Below are positions 53,210 through 63,261 of a DNA stretch of 64,000 nucleotides, one piece after another. Origin of the DNA: Thermophagus sp052400625 (GTDB taxonomy: Bacteria > Bacteroidota > Bacteroidia > Bacteroidales > Marinilabiliaceae); NCBI GenBank assembly GCA_052400625.1, contig JBQTGH010000004.1. One strand, written 5' to 3'. Under the pieces are notes generated by a model. It saw nothing but the letters and a program-made list of their open reading frames with translations. It was not told the DNA's origin and did not search any database. The translations under genes and the position numbers were made by a program. Every line of letters starts with the position of its first letter. Positions within the stretch are counted from its first letter, which is position 1.

Positions 53210-55372
53210 TCAACTCAAAATTTCTTTAAACGCAATATCGTGCGAGGCCACGACAAATAACCTCCTGGGTATAGCAGCAGTTTTTGTTTTCAAATCATTG
53301 TAGTAAGATTCAAACGTATCATCAGGACTCTTCAATCCCAGCATCACCAGATCGGCATCCATCGAATCGGATGTCAACAAACTGAAGATCTCATCTTTGG
53401 CGCCCACCAGAATCTTGCGATCAAATTCCACTCGAATCGACGACAACAGGTTTTCCAAATTCTTTTCTGCCTCTGCGGCAGCCTTTCTTGAGGCAACCAC
53501 CATCTTTATCGTTACCGACACCTGTTGCCAGTGCGGACTGTTTTGCATCATATAGGCCAATACCATCATCAGGCCGCCATTACCCTTCAGGCCACCCCAC
53601 CACAAGTCAACCTTAAGCACCTGACGACCTGTCATCGGATTTTCGTCACGAAGGATGATCACATTTTTCCGTGACTTATAAAAATGTGAAATCATTTCTG
53701 CATAGGCTTCATGATGCGATTCATCGGTGGTATCGCCCAACAGTATCGTATTGGGAACTACCGAACCCAACCCATAGGCATTACTCAGATGCCGGGCTCC
53801 AATAAAGGGATTTTCGGCACGCATCACCCGAACCAGAGAGCGAATATTTTTCTCTAAAAGATATTCTCGTATCTGCTTTTCGTACTGATATATCTTTTCC
53901 TGCGAAACACCCTTTTCGGGCAGTATCGTTGCAACTGTAAATAGCCCTTTCTCTTGTGCCAGCCCATTGGCAAAATCGATCAAATGCCACCGCTTTACTG
54001 GAGCACCTGAAAACACCAATATATTGGGACGCCAGCTCCGGGGATCTTCCATCGACGTTAACCGCAACATCACAAAGCGCACTACCTGCAATAACATCCC
54101 GTTGCGGACATCCCCCCAGGTGGTTTTCAACCGACGTCGACGTAGCCAGCCCAAAACGATCAAAATAAAAACCACTGCAAGCACCGTGGCCACCGCATGA
54201 ATCAAAAACATCACCGCAACACACCCCAATGCACCGATCAACGAAAATCCCCAATGAACCTTAAACTTGGGTCGAAATGAAGGACTTTTTAAAAATCGCT
54301 CAATACCTGCTGTTACATTCAAAATCCCATACGTGGCCAGAAAAAACATGGTCAATATTGGCGCTATGGTATTCAGATCGCCCGCAATGACGCATACCAG
54401 CGTAATGGCGATGGTTAGTATGGTACTCCCTTTGGGAATGTTCTCCTGTCCATAACCCTTAGAAAGAAATGAAAACCTCCGAGGCACAACATTATCCCTG
54501 GTCAAGGCTTGCAACACACGCGGCGCTCCAAGCAAACTACCCACCGCACTGGAAAGAGAGGCTCCCCAAATCCCCAACACGATGGCGCCTCCCCAAAACG
54601 AAATCCGCATCATTATCAGAGGATCGGAAACCAAACTTGCCACATCGGCACGACTCGACAAGACGATCGGTAACAACATATAGATGAAATACCCCGTCCC
54701 CACGGCCAGAAATGTACCATACGGTATCGACTTCGACGGGTTCTTCAAATCGCCCGACATGTTGACGCCCGCCATAATGCCTGTTACGGCCGGAAAAAAG
54801 ACGGCAAAAACCTGCCAAAAACCCACCGAATCCGAAGCAGCAATACCGGCCATCTCTACATCTGTCGAATCCAGTGGCTTTCCTCCCAACAGAGAAAGAA
54901 TAGACAATCCGATAACTGCCAGTATAACATATTGAGCCCGGATCGCCGCCTGGGTCGAATAGAAGGCCAAGCCCCCCAACACCATGGTCGTTACCAAACC
55001 AACTGCCTTGATATTCAAAAAAGGAAAGATGGCCACCATACTCTCTGAAAAACCCATCACATAGAGGGCCACCGACAGCGTCTGAGCCAAATAGAGAGGA
55101 ATTCCCAACGCACCTCCAATCTCTACACCCAACGATCGACTGATCATATAATAGGCGCCACCCGCTTTTACCTGTGTATTGGTGGCGATCGAAGCTATCG
55201 ACAGCGACGTCAAAAAAGTGATCATGGTCGAGAGACTCACAATCAACATGGTACCCATCAAACCAACATTCCCTACAACCCAACCGAATCGCAAGTACAT
55301 GATGACCCCCAATATCGTCAACAACGAAGGCGTAAACACACCGCCAAAGGTACCCAGCTTTTTACTTTCCAT
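53210..55372 (-). CDS. SLC12-like cation-chloride/amino-acid permease with C-terminal regulatory domain
   Basis: The 720-residue protein has 12 predicted membrane segments (about 10-440). Its start FGGVFTPSLLTILGVIMYLRFGWVVG and QVKAGGAYYMISRSLGVEIGGALG are typical of the cation-chloride cotransporter branch of the APC superfamily. The cytosolic C-terminus (about 470-720) resembles the C-terminal domain of these cotransporters and includes a USP-like patch. It may carry K+, Cl- or amino acids; the substrate cannot be deduced. It stands alone. Confidence 0.85.
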   Translation of the reverse strand: MESKKLGTFGGVFTPSLLTILGVIMYLRFGWVVGNVGLMGTMLIVSLSTMITFLTSLSIASIATNTQVKAGGAYYMISRSLGVEIGGALGIPLYLAQTLSVALYVMGFSESMVAIFPFLNIKAVGLVTTMVLGGLAFYSTQAAIRAQYVILAVIGLSILSLLGGKPLDSTDVEMAGIAASDSVGFWQVFAVFFPAVTGIMAGVNMSGDLKNPSKSIPYGTFLAVGTGYFIYMLLPIVLSSRADVASLVSDPLIMMRISFWGGAIVLGIWGASLSSAVGSLLGAPRVLQALTRDNVVPRRFSFLSKGYGQENIPKGSTILTIAITLVCVIAGDLNTIAPILTMFFLATYGILNVTAGIERFLKSPSFRPKFKVHWGFSLIGALGCVAVMFLIHAVATVLAVVFILIVLGWLRRRRLKTTWGDVRNGMLLQVVRFVMLRLTSMEDPRSWRPNILVFSGAPVKRWHLIDFANGLAQEKGLFTVATILPEKGVSQEKIYQYEKQIREYLLEKNIRSLVRVMRAENPFIGARHLSNAYGLGSVVPNTILLGDTTDESHHEAYAEMISHFYKSRKNVIILRDENPMTGRQVLKVDLWWGGLKGNGGLMMVLAYMMQNSPHWQQVSVTIKMVVASRKAAAEAEKNLENLLSSIRVEFDRKILVGAKDEIFSLLTSDSMDADLVMLGLKSPDDTFESYYNDLKTKTAAIPRRLFVVASHDIAFKEILS

Positions 55373-55840
55373 ATTATTATTTTAATTCCCTATTCGATAC
55401 GAATTGACCAATCCATTCAGATTGCTAAAAAACAAAGATATTAATATTTAGCTCACAACAATTTGGTACTTCAGAATCCTCCTCCAACCTCCTTCTTCTG
55501 CACAAATTGAAATAATTTGACAAAATATGTATTAAAAAACTTTCATACACACCCTTGAAGGTTATTCTGAACACCAATTCCACAAAGAATCGAAAAACAA
55601 CGCATTTCTCTATAAATAAATTAATTAAATCATATTCCAACCCATTACAAACAACTTTTGGTACCCGTCGTCAAAAATATCTGACATTTTGTGCTCTTTT
55701 ATAATGCTAAATCCAAATAATGTTCTTTTATTTGTATACTAAATATTTTACTCATGTAGATGGTATGATATTGATTGATTGAAAAATCAGACAATGCATA
55801 TCCGAAGCATGAAACGATTAACAAACAAATTTAATTTAAA
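55373..55840. other. Non-coding interval with cold-shock gene leader
   Basis: This 468-nt AT-rich region separates the permease (minus) from the cold-shock gene (plus). Cold-shock genes often have long 5' leaders that act as thermosensors. I see no definite fold. No promoter was assigned with confidence; TTTTATTTGTATAC near 55726 is a partial match only. Confidence 0.45.
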
Positions 55841-56032
55841 ATGAAAACAGGTAAAGTAAAATTCTTTAATGAATCAAAAGGATTTGGATTTATTAAAGAA
55901 GATGAGTCGGAAAAAGAATTCTTTGTTCACGCATCCGGTCTTATCGACAGAATCAAAGAAGACGATGAAGTAACTTTCGAACTCGTCGAAGGCAGAAAAG
56001 GTCTTAATGCTGTAGATGTTAAGTTGGTTTAG
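55841..56032 (+). CDS. Cold-shock domain protein
   Basis: The 63-residue protein is a single cold-shock domain that binds single-stranded RNA or DNA. RNP1 (KGFGFI, residues about 13-18) and RNP2 (FFVHAS, about 27-32) are intact. It is slightly shorter than E. coli CspA (70). A strong terminator follows within 50 nt. Which of the cold-shock paralogues it corresponds to cannot be said. Confidence 0.95.
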   Translation: MKTGKVKFFNESKGFGFIKEDESEKEFFVHASGLIDRIKEDDEVTFELVEGRKGLNAVDVKLV

Positions 56033-56075
56033 AATATATATTTCAATACCATAATACATTAAGCACAAAATTTAA

Positions 56076-56109
56076 AGAGAGCTACCCCAAAAGGGTGGCT
56101 CTCTTTTTT
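56076..56109 (+). terminator. Intrinsic terminator of the cold-shock gene
   Basis: AGAGAGCTACCC (56076-56087) and GGGTGGCTCTCT (56093-56104) form a 12-bp stem with one G-T pair and a 5-nt loop, followed by six T residues (56104-56109). On the other strand the tail is weaker, yet it may also stop the convergent ABC transporter transcript. Confidence 0.9.
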
Positions 56110-56118
56110 GGCATTTCA

Positions 56119-59100
56119 TCAGGTTCCCACTTTCTGAAGCTGACGGTGCAAGCGCCGCAACCGGAATGTCTCAAAGTATCGTATCAACTTTCTCAACAGA
56201 TCCAGATACAAGGTGACATACAACAGAGCCGTGCCAAGCCACATCACTATCACGTTAAAGGCCGGCGTAGGCAAACTGATCAACCCGAATCGCTTCTCCG
56301 GTGCATAAAAATGCGCTCTCCCCCATTTTCCCGTGGGCATCTTGTAACCCGGATCTCGCTTCCGGATATACTTATCGCCCGTATATACAAATTGTTCAAC
56401 ACTCTTCTTGTTCAACACTATTTCCCAAAGGGCTTCATTGTGATATCTCTTTTTCAACGCTGCCACAGCCGACGACGAACCCATCTCCTCTATCAATGCC
56501 TCCATCTTTTGATCCCGCAGGCCTTTCCAATACAAATATCGGCTGTTAAAATATTCTTTTGCACTCAACAACACGCTGTCAATCTTTAAAAGGGTCGTTT
56601 CCGATATTTCATTCCCGTTCGTAACCCCTGTGTTTTCAGCAAAAAGATTCGGATATTCTTCCCCCAGCTGCCTCAATGCATCCCTTAGACGTTGCCCGTA
56701 ATACTGCTGTTGCGAAACATCACCATGCGACCACGACCATCGCGCCGCCTCCACATAGTTTCGTAGCTCCGGGATTAACGTAGTGCCGTAATAGGAGGCA
56801 TTGCTCATGGATTGCTCCTCCTTGAAAAAACGGGAATCGAAATCATTATTCATAAACTGATTCATCGCAAGTGCCTCATACGACCACCGCGACACCATGG
56901 CATCCCCAATACGCGGCACAAACGCCTCCGACGATATGGATTTGTGCAACTTATCGAAACTCACAATAGTCCCGCTAAACAACAGATGGGGAACCAGTAT
57001 CAACGGTATCAGAACATAGATGGCTACCACCGAATTCAATCCACTACTGATATTGAGTCCCAGCATATTGGCAAAACAGGCCGTTGAGAACAAAATAAGC
57101 CAGTAACTAAACGTCATCCCCCGAATCTCAAGAATGCTGTTCCCTATCAACACAAACATAAGGGTTTGAATGGCCGAAATCGCAAACAATATCAACACCT
57201 TACTGTTTAAAAAGCTAAATCGACTAAGATTCAGAAACGATTCTCGTTGAAGCAACTTACGGTCCTTTATGATCTCCTCCGCACTCACATTCAGCCCGAT
57301 AAACAAGGCCACCACCACACTCATAAACAGATAGGCCGGAATATTCACATTCTCGGAAAACACATACGCAAAGGAATCGCCCCCCGACCCGGCAAGATAT
57401 TTCGTGAAAAAACCCAATATCAACGCCAACACCGGCGCCTCTAGAATATTGATCAGCATGTATTGCTTGTCCTTCAACTTGGAAAGGCCATCACGAAGTG
57501 TATAGATCCAGAACTGTTTCCGACGATTAGGTATGTTGTAAAGGTTCTCCGGAAGGGGCTCCTTACGGTCGATCCTCCGTTTCACCTTCCACTGAAATTT
57601 GCTTTCAAAATTCTCCAGGTAAGATCGATACCACTCTTCAGGCTTCACTTTCCGCTTGCGGATGAGCTTACCATAAGGGTTCACCATACGGGCTTCCACA
57701 ATACGCAGCACCTGCTCGGTCTTAACATTTCCACAAACGTAACACTCCCGTTCCTCCGGATTTACGTAATTGGCCTTCTTCTTAAAATAGACAATGGCAT
57801 CCATGGGATTCCCGTTAAAGATGATGTATCCACCCTTGTCAATGATAAGAAGCTTATCCAACATCTTATACAGGTCGGAGGAAGGCTGGTGGATGTTAAT
57901 GATAACCAGTTTCCCTTTCAAAACCTGACGCTTCAACAGCGACATGACCTTTTCCGAATCCATCGACGACAACCCCGACGTGGGCTCATCCACAAACAAC
58001 ACCGAGGGCTCCCGGATGAGCTCCAGAGCAATATTCAGTCGTTTCCGTTGCCCTCCGCTTAAGATCTTATTCAACGGATTCCCTACCACCAGGTCGCGCG
58101 CCTCTACCAGATCAAAATCCTGAAGGGCATTATCCACACGCCGAACAATCTCATCCTGGCTCTGATTACTAAAGCATAAACGGGCATTAAAATACAAGTT
58201 TTCAAATACCGTTAGTTCCTCTTTCAACAGGTCGTCCTGCGGAACATATCCTATCACCCCTTCAAGACTCTCTTTATCAAGATGTAAATCGTGACCGTTT
58301 ATGGTTATTTTTCCGCTATTCAAACGATAATTGCCATTCAACACATTCAGCAGGGTGGACTTCCCCGTTCCACTTCCTCCCAATATCCCCACCAGTTGCC
58401 CCGATCGGCCCGTAAAGCTGAAACGGTGAATCCCAATCTGATTGTTATTAAACTTATAAGACACATCCACCGCCCGATAGATGATTCTTTCCTTCTCGAT
58501 ACGATGAATGAATTTTTCGGCGATCCGACCATAATATACCGGTGCCATGCGCGAGGTCTTTATTACCGCGCCCACAGCCAAGGCATAAGGCCTGTTTTGC
58601 TCTACTTTATGACCATTCAAATAGAGGTTTCGGGACCCGGCATATCGAAAAATAAACGTTTTGGTGCTTCGAACCCGCAACACCCACACCACCACCTGCT
58701 GGCGTGGATTGTAAATATGCTTGATGCGCGCATCGGAAGGAGCCTTATCACTGCTGATCAACAGCAGAGAACTTTTATCCGTAACATTTTCCGCCGATTC
58801 CAGGATGAAGGTTTTAAGGTTGTCGTAATCCTGAGGGTCTATCTTTAGGTTCTCGGCCAAAATATCCACAAAGTAATGCTCCTCTTCGCTGATGGTATCC
58901 TCTTTTCGCAAAAAGTCGAGCAACTGAACAAAAAGAATAATCTTTGGCTCCTGCTCCAACTCCTGATTGATCTGATCGCAGATATTGAGAATGCGCGTCC
59001 GGTTGTCCGACGATTGCTTTTCTATCAGTTCCTGATCGTTGCTGTATACATGAGAATGATATCGATTCAGAAATTCATCGAACTTAACCAGATACTTCTG

Positions 59101-59247
59101 TACGTACTCGGTATTGAAATGACGCCCCAGAAAGTCCTCCACCAAAAAACGTGCGCGTCCGGTTTTACTCTCCTTCTTCAAATCGGTAAGCAGGGCAAAC
59201 AGTTTCATCAATGATTCCAGAAGTGCTTCGCTCATTGTTTGTTCCAT
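56119..59247 (-). CDS. Large ABCG-like transporter (ATPase and permease in one chain)
   Basis: The 1042-residue protein (ATG 59247, MEQTMSEALLES) has an N-terminal helical TerB-like region (about 1-150), a beta-rich FHA-like segment (about 160-250), and an ABC ATPase (about 260-490). Walker A is GGSGTGKST, the signature is LSGGQRKRLN, and Walker B is VLFVDEPTSGLSS, as in eye-pigment/ABCG proteins. A membrane domain of about six to seven helices follows (about 600-830 and 980-1030), with a long extracytoplasmic loop. It is a half- or full-size exporter of unknown cargo. GTG 59256 is a possible earlier start. Confidence 0.88.
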   Translation of the reverse strand: MEQTMSEALLESLMKLFALLTDLKKESKTGRARFLVEDFLGRHFNTEYVQKYLVKFDEFLNRYHSHVYSNDQELIEKQSSDNRTRILNICDQINQELEQEPKIILFVQLLDFLRKEDTISEEEHYFVDILAENLKIDPQDYDNLKTFILESAENVTDKSSLLLISSDKAPSDARIKHIYNPRQQVVVWVLRVRSTKTFIFRYAGSRNLYLNGHKVEQNRPYALAVGAVIKTSRMAPVYYGRIAEKFIHRIEKERIIYRAVDVSYKFNNNQIGIHRFSFTGRSGQLVGILGGSGTGKSTLLNVLNGNYRLNSGKITINGHDLHLDKESLEGVIGYVPQDDLLKEELTVFENLYFNARLCFSNQSQDEIVRRVDNALQDFDLVEARDLVVGNPLNKILSGGQRKRLNIALELIREPSVLFVDEPTSGLSSMDSEKVMSLLKRQVLKGKLVIINIHQPSSDLYKMLDKLLIIDKGGYIIFNGNPMDAIVYFKKKANYVNPEERECYVCGNVKTEQVLRIVEARMVNPYGKLIRKRKVKPEEWYRSYLENFESKFQWKVKRRIDRKEPLPENLYNIPNRRKQFWIYTLRDGLSKLKDKQYMLINILEAPVLALILGFFTKYLAGSGGDSFAYVFSENVNIPAYLFMSVVVALFIGLNVSAEEIIKDRKLLQRESFLNLSRFSFLNSKVLILFAISAIQTLMFVLIGNSILEIRGMTFSYWLILFSTACFANMLGLNISSGLNSVVAIYVLIPLILVPHLLFSGTIVSFDKLHKSISSEAFVPRIGDAMVSRWSYEALAMNQFMNNDFDSRFFKEEQSMSNASYYGTTLIPELRNYVEAARWSWSHGDVSQQQYYGQRLRDALRQLGEEYPNLFAENTGVTNGNEISETTLLKIDSVLLSAKEYFNSRYLYWKGLRDQKMEALIEEMGSSSAVAALKKRYHNEALWEIVLNKKSVEQFVYTGDKYIRKRDPGYKMPTGKWGRAHFYAPEKRFGLISLPTPAFNVIVMWLGTALLYVTLYLDLLRKLIRYFETFRLRRLHRQLQKVGT

Positions 59248-59413
59248 GACTTGCACGGTTTTAGTGAAATTGCTTTTTCTTCGAGTGAAGATAAAAAAAA
59301 TATCCCTTCACTCTAACGATTCACCCCCTCTCGTTTCGATTCGTCCTCCTCAAAAGCACAAAACTTCTGAAAAAAAAAGGAAACAAGCGGTGATTTTTAT
59401 TGACCAAACGATC

Positions 59414-59447
59414 ACAAAAAAGGACCACCTGAAAAGGTTGGTCCTTT
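59414..59447 (-). terminator. Intrinsic terminator of the orphan lipoprotein gene
   Basis: AAAGGACCACC (59419-59429) pairs with GGTTGGTCCTTT (59436-59447) with a single bulged T. On the minus strand a run of T residues (complement of 59416-59421) follows. It is 30 nt beyond the stop at 59477. Confidence 0.8.
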
Positions 59448-59476
59448 GGTCGAAATAATGCTATGGTAAGTTGAAA

Positions 59477-60319
59477 CTACTCAACAAACGAGGAGCGCAC
59501 TTTTCGGGTCTCTTCAATGATAATGTCCATTTGATCTTCCGAAATAGCGTTTTCCTCTACCATGTTATAGACTTTTGCCAGTGGTGATAACTGTTGTATC
59601 ACTTCCTGAACATTGGGATCATCCTTGTGGATATTCATCAGTTCCAACAACTTGTTGAGCGAGGCTTTTTGCTTCATCACGATCTTCACCATTTCCTTAT
59701 TCTGATAGGTATTTTCCGAAATGTTGGTGGTGATATACAACGCTTCTACCCAGCTACCGGCAAGAACCAACATACTAACGGCTCCCCGTCCGTTGGCATT
59801 CAGATACTCATAAGTGTCGTAAAAGGTATTGGTAATGATCCGCACCAACTGATCCTTATTATCTTCATTTTGTTCTATCTGATCAACGATATCGGCCGGT
59901 AGTGCACCGGAGATATTTAAGGCATCAATCAGCTTCTTCGACACTTCCATGAAATCCATGGTTTGCTGCTTCTGATTGTAAGTGCTGGCATAACTCAGGT
60001 CGGCACCATACACCCCAAGGTTGAGGGCTTGTTTTTTCTCGGTCAGATATTTATCCACATTTTCCGTCGAATTGGACAGCGTCAGAATATAGGCTGCTCC
60101 GATGCGGTTCAACATTTCGGTGACTTCAAACGAGGTGGGCAGAGGGTATACAAACTCTTTCACATCCTTTTCCAACTCTTCTTTTTCTATCCGGGGCTTG
60201 GTGGCTGTCGGTTCTTCTTTACCACCTTTATCTTTTTTCTTTCCTGACTGGCATGCGGGAAATACCATTGCCACTGACAAAAACATTAATACCAGTGTCC
60301 GTTTTTGTAGAATTCTCAT
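59477..60319 (-). CDS. Lipoprotein of unknown function
   Basis: The 280-residue product has a lipoprotein signal (lipobox FPAC, Cys about 23) followed by a Lys/Glu-rich linker (about 25-55). The rest is predicted helical with no domain I recognise (for example MLNRIGAAYILTLSNSTEN near 68 and NANGRGAVSMLVLAGSWVEA near 175). It is probably in the inner or outer membrane facing the periplasm. It is a single-gene unit with its own terminator. Relatives appear, by memory, to be limited to Bacteroidota. Confidence 0.75.
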   Translation of the reverse strand: MRILQKRTLVLMFLSVAMVFPACQSGKKKDKGGKEEPTATKPRIEKEELEKDVKEFVYPLPTSFEVTEMLNRIGAAYILTLSNSTENVDKYLTEKKQALNLGVYGADLSYASTYNQKQQTMDFMEVSKKLIDALNISGALPADIVDQIEQNEDNKDQLVRIITNTFYDTYEYLNANGRGAVSMLVLAGSWVEALYITTNISENTYQNKEMVKIVMKQKASLNKLLELMNIHKDDPNVQEVIQQLSPLAKVYNMVEENAISEDQMDIIIEETRKVRSSFVE

Positions 60320-60482
60320 AGGTAATCAGTTTATTTTTTGTTTCTACAAATATAAATCATTAATGCGAAAATTAAAGGCATTAGGCCATCAAAATAGCAC
60401 CAAAAAACCTGAGTTCAAAATTAATAGACAAGTGCCTGGAACAACGCCATGTTATACAATGAATATTTATTTTCAAGTTCAG

Positions 60483-60597
60483 GGGAATCACTTTCCCATT
60501 ACCATGGGAATCGCTTTCCCATTACCGGGGGAATCACCTTCCCATTACCGTGGGAATCGCTTTCCCATTACCGTGGGAATCGCTTTCCCATGGAAGA
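60483..60597. repeat. Five tandem 23-bp repeats containing GGGAA/TTCCC dyads
   Basis: Five units start at 60483, 60506, 60529, 60552 and 60575. Each begins GGGAATCGCTTTCCC (or a one-base variant), a self-complementary GGGAA-N5-TTCCC dyad, then ATTACCGT; the last unit diverges at its end. They lie just past the 3' end of the DUF4469 gene's terminator and upstream of the orphan lipoprotein gene. There are no unique spacers, so this is not a CRISPR. Confidence 0.85.
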
Positions 60598-60612
60598 GAA
60601 ACAGCTTTTCCC

Positions 60613-60661
60613 AAAAAAAAACTTCCAACGTGAGAAGTTTCGTCTCATCGTTGGAAGTTTT
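60613..60661 (-). terminator. Intrinsic terminator of the DUF4469 gene
   Basis: AAAACTTCCAACG (60618-60630) and CGTTGGAAGTTTT (60649-60661) form a stem extended by TGAGA/TCTCA with a single unpaired T. The minus strand continues in a long T-tract (complement of 60613-60621). It lies 22 nt after the stop at 60684. Confidence 0.9.
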
Positions 60662-60683
60662 TATATAAAAAAAAGAAGAGGGC

Positions 60684-61415
60684 TTAACTCACCACCGTCA
60701 GCACCTCATCGAAGAGGGCAGTCCGTGGTTCTTTTAGTAATACGTTTTTACCGTACTGCGTAACAATTTGCAGCCGATAAGCTCCGGCAGGCAAATCGGG
60801 CGTTAAAATAATCAGCTCAGCGGGCTTGTTAACCACAACATCTGCCGAATCAACCTTTATTACCTCACCTGTGGATTCGCTGACAAAGCTTACTCCCACT
60901 TGCTCATTGTCGCCCGCCAGTTTAATCCTGGAACCTCTTATACGCAAATTTCGACTGGGAGTTATAACGTCATTTACCGACCCCGTCTTCACATCCTCCA
61001 CTTCCAGTATTTTGGCATCCGTATCCCCAAGACCAATAATTTCCACTTGGATATTGGAAAGCTCCTGACGTAACAAAGCGCCTTGATTAAAATTAATAAA
61101 CAGGGAGTGCTTGTCAGGATTAAAGGTCTCATGAGGACTATTAAAGACGCCCCGAATCCCTGTGCCGGCAGAAAAATAACCCGTATTGATGAAGAAACCG
61201 TCACAGAGACGATAGCTCATCTCCTTAAAGAACAATCCTACGTCGTGTTCCATACGGTCAGCTGTGGTGTCGGCACCACCACGTGTCACTGCTGATTCAC
61301 AAACTTCCCTGGTATTCAGGGTTCTTTCTGAGTCGACCCGCGCAATAAAGTCATTTGGATTTTCTGTTAAAGGATTATCATACAAGCGGGCCTTAATTGC
61401 ATGAAGTGTACCCAT
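60684..61415 (-). CDS. HU-like/DUF4469 DNA-binding-domain protein
   Basis: From ATG 61415 (MGTLHAIKARLYDNPLTENP) the product has 243 residues. The N-terminal half (about 1-125) fits the Bacteroidota HU/IHF-like DNA-binding fold, and the C-terminal half (about 135-240) is a DUF4469-type Ig-like domain (LRIRGSRIKLAGDNEQVGVSF and IILTPDLPAGAYRLQIVTQYG). Such proteins are common in the phylum and thought to bind DNA; the partner is unknown. An in-frame upstream ATG at 61460 would add 15 unlikely residues. Confidence 0.88.
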   Translation of the reverse strand: MGTLHAIKARLYDNPLTENPNDFIARVDSERTLNTREVCESAVTRGGADTTADRMEHDVGLFFKEMSYRLCDGFFINTGYFSAGTGIRGVFNSPHETFNPDKHSLFINFNQGALLRQELSNIQVEIIGLGDTDAKILEVEDVKTGSVNDVITPSRNLRIRGSRIKLAGDNEQVGVSFVSESTGEVIKVDSADVVVNKPAELIILTPDLPAGAYRLQIVTQYGKNVLLKEPRTALFDEVLTVVS

Positions 61416-61536
61416 AACAAATAACTTTTTGTGATTAACATTGGTACTAAAATAATACAACCCTAAAAAAAATACAACCCTTTTCGACAGAAAATTTTGT
61501 CCTGTTTTTCACCTTTTATACACTCGGCATCAACGA

Positions 61537-63261
61537 CTAAAGAGATTCATTGCCGAATTGAATATCCGTCACCATCAACTGCAAGGGGAGGTGTTTGTCG
61601 TATACACTTTCTTCGATGGTATAACAAATATCGAAAGGTTGAGATTTCTTGATTTTAGCGAGCAGATGCCCTTTACCAAAAGCAATCCCTTTAATAATCT
61701 TTGGGGAATCGCTTTCGATGAGTTCGAGCATGAGATGCTCTTTATTTTTTCCCACCACTTTGCTGGTTCCGAAATCATAAACATGGCGGGTCACAAAAAC
61801 GGGTTTGGGATTTCCCGGTCCGTGCGGGCGGAACCTCTTAAGGTGCCTGAAGAAGTCGGGGGTAATATCCTTCAGCCCGATCTCGGCATCCACTTCAATT
61901 TGAGGGATAAGTTGTCCGGGTTGAATGGTGTTGGCCACCACCTGTTCAAACCTTTCGGAAAAAGCAGCCACATTCTCGGGTCTGAGGGTTAGTCCGGCCG
62001 CATAGGTATGCCCCCCAAAGTTTTCCAGCAAATCCTGACAAGCTTCAATGGCCTGATAAACATTATACCCGTCGACCGAACGTGCAGAGCCCGTAATGAA
62101 TCCATTGGTGCGGGTCATCACCACGGCAGGTCGGCAAAAAATAGACGTCAGCCGCGACGCTACAATGCCAATCACCCCCTGATGCCATTCCGGCCGGTAC
62201 AGAACGGTCGACTTACGGTTTTTCAGTTCGGGATCGGCAGCAATGATACTAAGGGCTTCGCGTGTGATGTTGCGGTCCAGATCCTTTCGTGTCTCATTGC
62301 ATTCGTTGATGGATCGACTCATACGGCGGGCAGCGGCTTCATCGGTGCTGATCAACAACCTGACGGCATCGTTTCCCGATTCAATTCGTCCCGCAGCATT
62401 CAGTCGCGGACCAATCTTAAAAACGATATCACTGACCTTGAGATGACGCTCCCCAATTCCGGCCACGTCAATAATGCTCTTCAACCCGGTGCATGGATTT
62501 TCATTGAGTTTTTTAAGGCCCGATATTGCCAGGGTTCGGTTTTCGCCGATGACAGGTACCACATCGGAGGCGATGCTAACCACCACCAAATCGACATATT
62601 GCATGAGCCGTTCGGGGGAGATTCCTTTCCGCATGGCAAAGGCCTGCATGAACTTAAAGCCCACCCCGCATCCCGACAGATTCTTTTCGGGGTATGCACA
62701 GTCGGCCCGCTTGGGGTCGAGGCATGCCACCGCATGGGGAAGAACATGCCCGGGGGTATGGTGATCACAGATGATAAAATCTATGCCCTTATCTTTGGCA
62801 TAGGCAATTTTTTCAACGGCTTTAATGCCGCAATCCAAGGCGATCACCAGTGAAACCTTTCGTTCTTCCGCCAAGTCTATACTCTTATAGGAGATCCCGT
62901 ATCCCTCATCATTTCGATCCGGGATATAATAGTCAATCCTTGAATGAAATTCCCGCAGAAAGGAATAGACCAACGCAACGCTGGTAGTACCGTCCACATC
63001 ATAATCCCCATAAACCAGGATCTTCTCATCACGGGACAGAGCCAGCAAGATGCGATCTACGGCCGCAGACATGTCCTTCATCAGAAAAGGATCGTGAAGA
63101 TGTTCTATATGGGGATAAAAAAACGCCCGTGCTTCGTCCTGGTTTCTGATGCCGCGTCCGGCTAACAGTCGCCCGATAATCGTTCCTGCATTTTCAAAAG
63201 CGGATAGTTCCGCTTCTATATCAGAATCGGGATTCTCTTTAATGCTCCATCGTTTTTCCAT
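61537..63261 (-). CDS. recJ: Single-stranded-DNA exonuclease RecJ
   Basis: RecJ degrades single-stranded DNA 5' to 3' in recombination and repair. The 574-residue product has the DHH-superfamily motifs: YGDYDVDGTTSVAL (about 80-93), ALDCGI (about 140), CDHHTPG (about 165-171), and DLVVVSIASDVVPV. The DHHA1 domain follows, with GGHTYAAGLTLRPENV (about 430-445). The C-terminal OB region is present. Length and motifs are complete, and it is convergent with nothing. Confidence 0.96.
   Translation of the reverse strand: MEKRWSIKENPDSDIEAELSAFENAGTIIGRLLAGRGIRNQDEARAFFYPHIEHLHDPFLMKDMSAAVDRILLALSRDEKILVYGDYDVDGTTSVALVYSFLREFHSRIDYYIPDRNDEGYGISYKSIDLAEERKVSLVIALDCGIKAVEKIAYAKDKGIDFIICDHHTPGHVLPHAVACLDPKRADCAYPEKNLSGCGVGFKFMQAFAMRKGISPERLMQYVDLVVVSIASDVVPVIGENRTLAISGLKKLNENPCTGLKSIIDVAGIGERHLKVSDIVFKIGPRLNAAGRIESGNDAVRLLISTDEAAARRMSRSINECNETRKDLDRNITREALSIIAADPELKNRKSTVLYRPEWHQGVIGIVASRLTSIFCRPAVVMTRTNGFITGSARSVDGYNVYQAIEACQDLLENFGGHTYAAGLTLRPENVAAFSERFEQVVANTIQPGQLIPQIEVDAEIGLKDITPDFFRHLKRFRPHGPGNPKPVFVTRHVYDFGTSKVVGKNKEHLMLELIESDSPKIIKGIAFGKGHLLAKIKKSQPFDICYTIEESVYDKHLPLQLMVTDIQFGNESL

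Noticed and set aside
54537..55283. 248-codon minus frame inside the permease gene
   Set aside because: Shadow frame with Cys/Gly-rich random composition.
60483..60597. CRISPR array
   Set aside because: Only five contiguous 23-bp units, no spacers, no cas genes.
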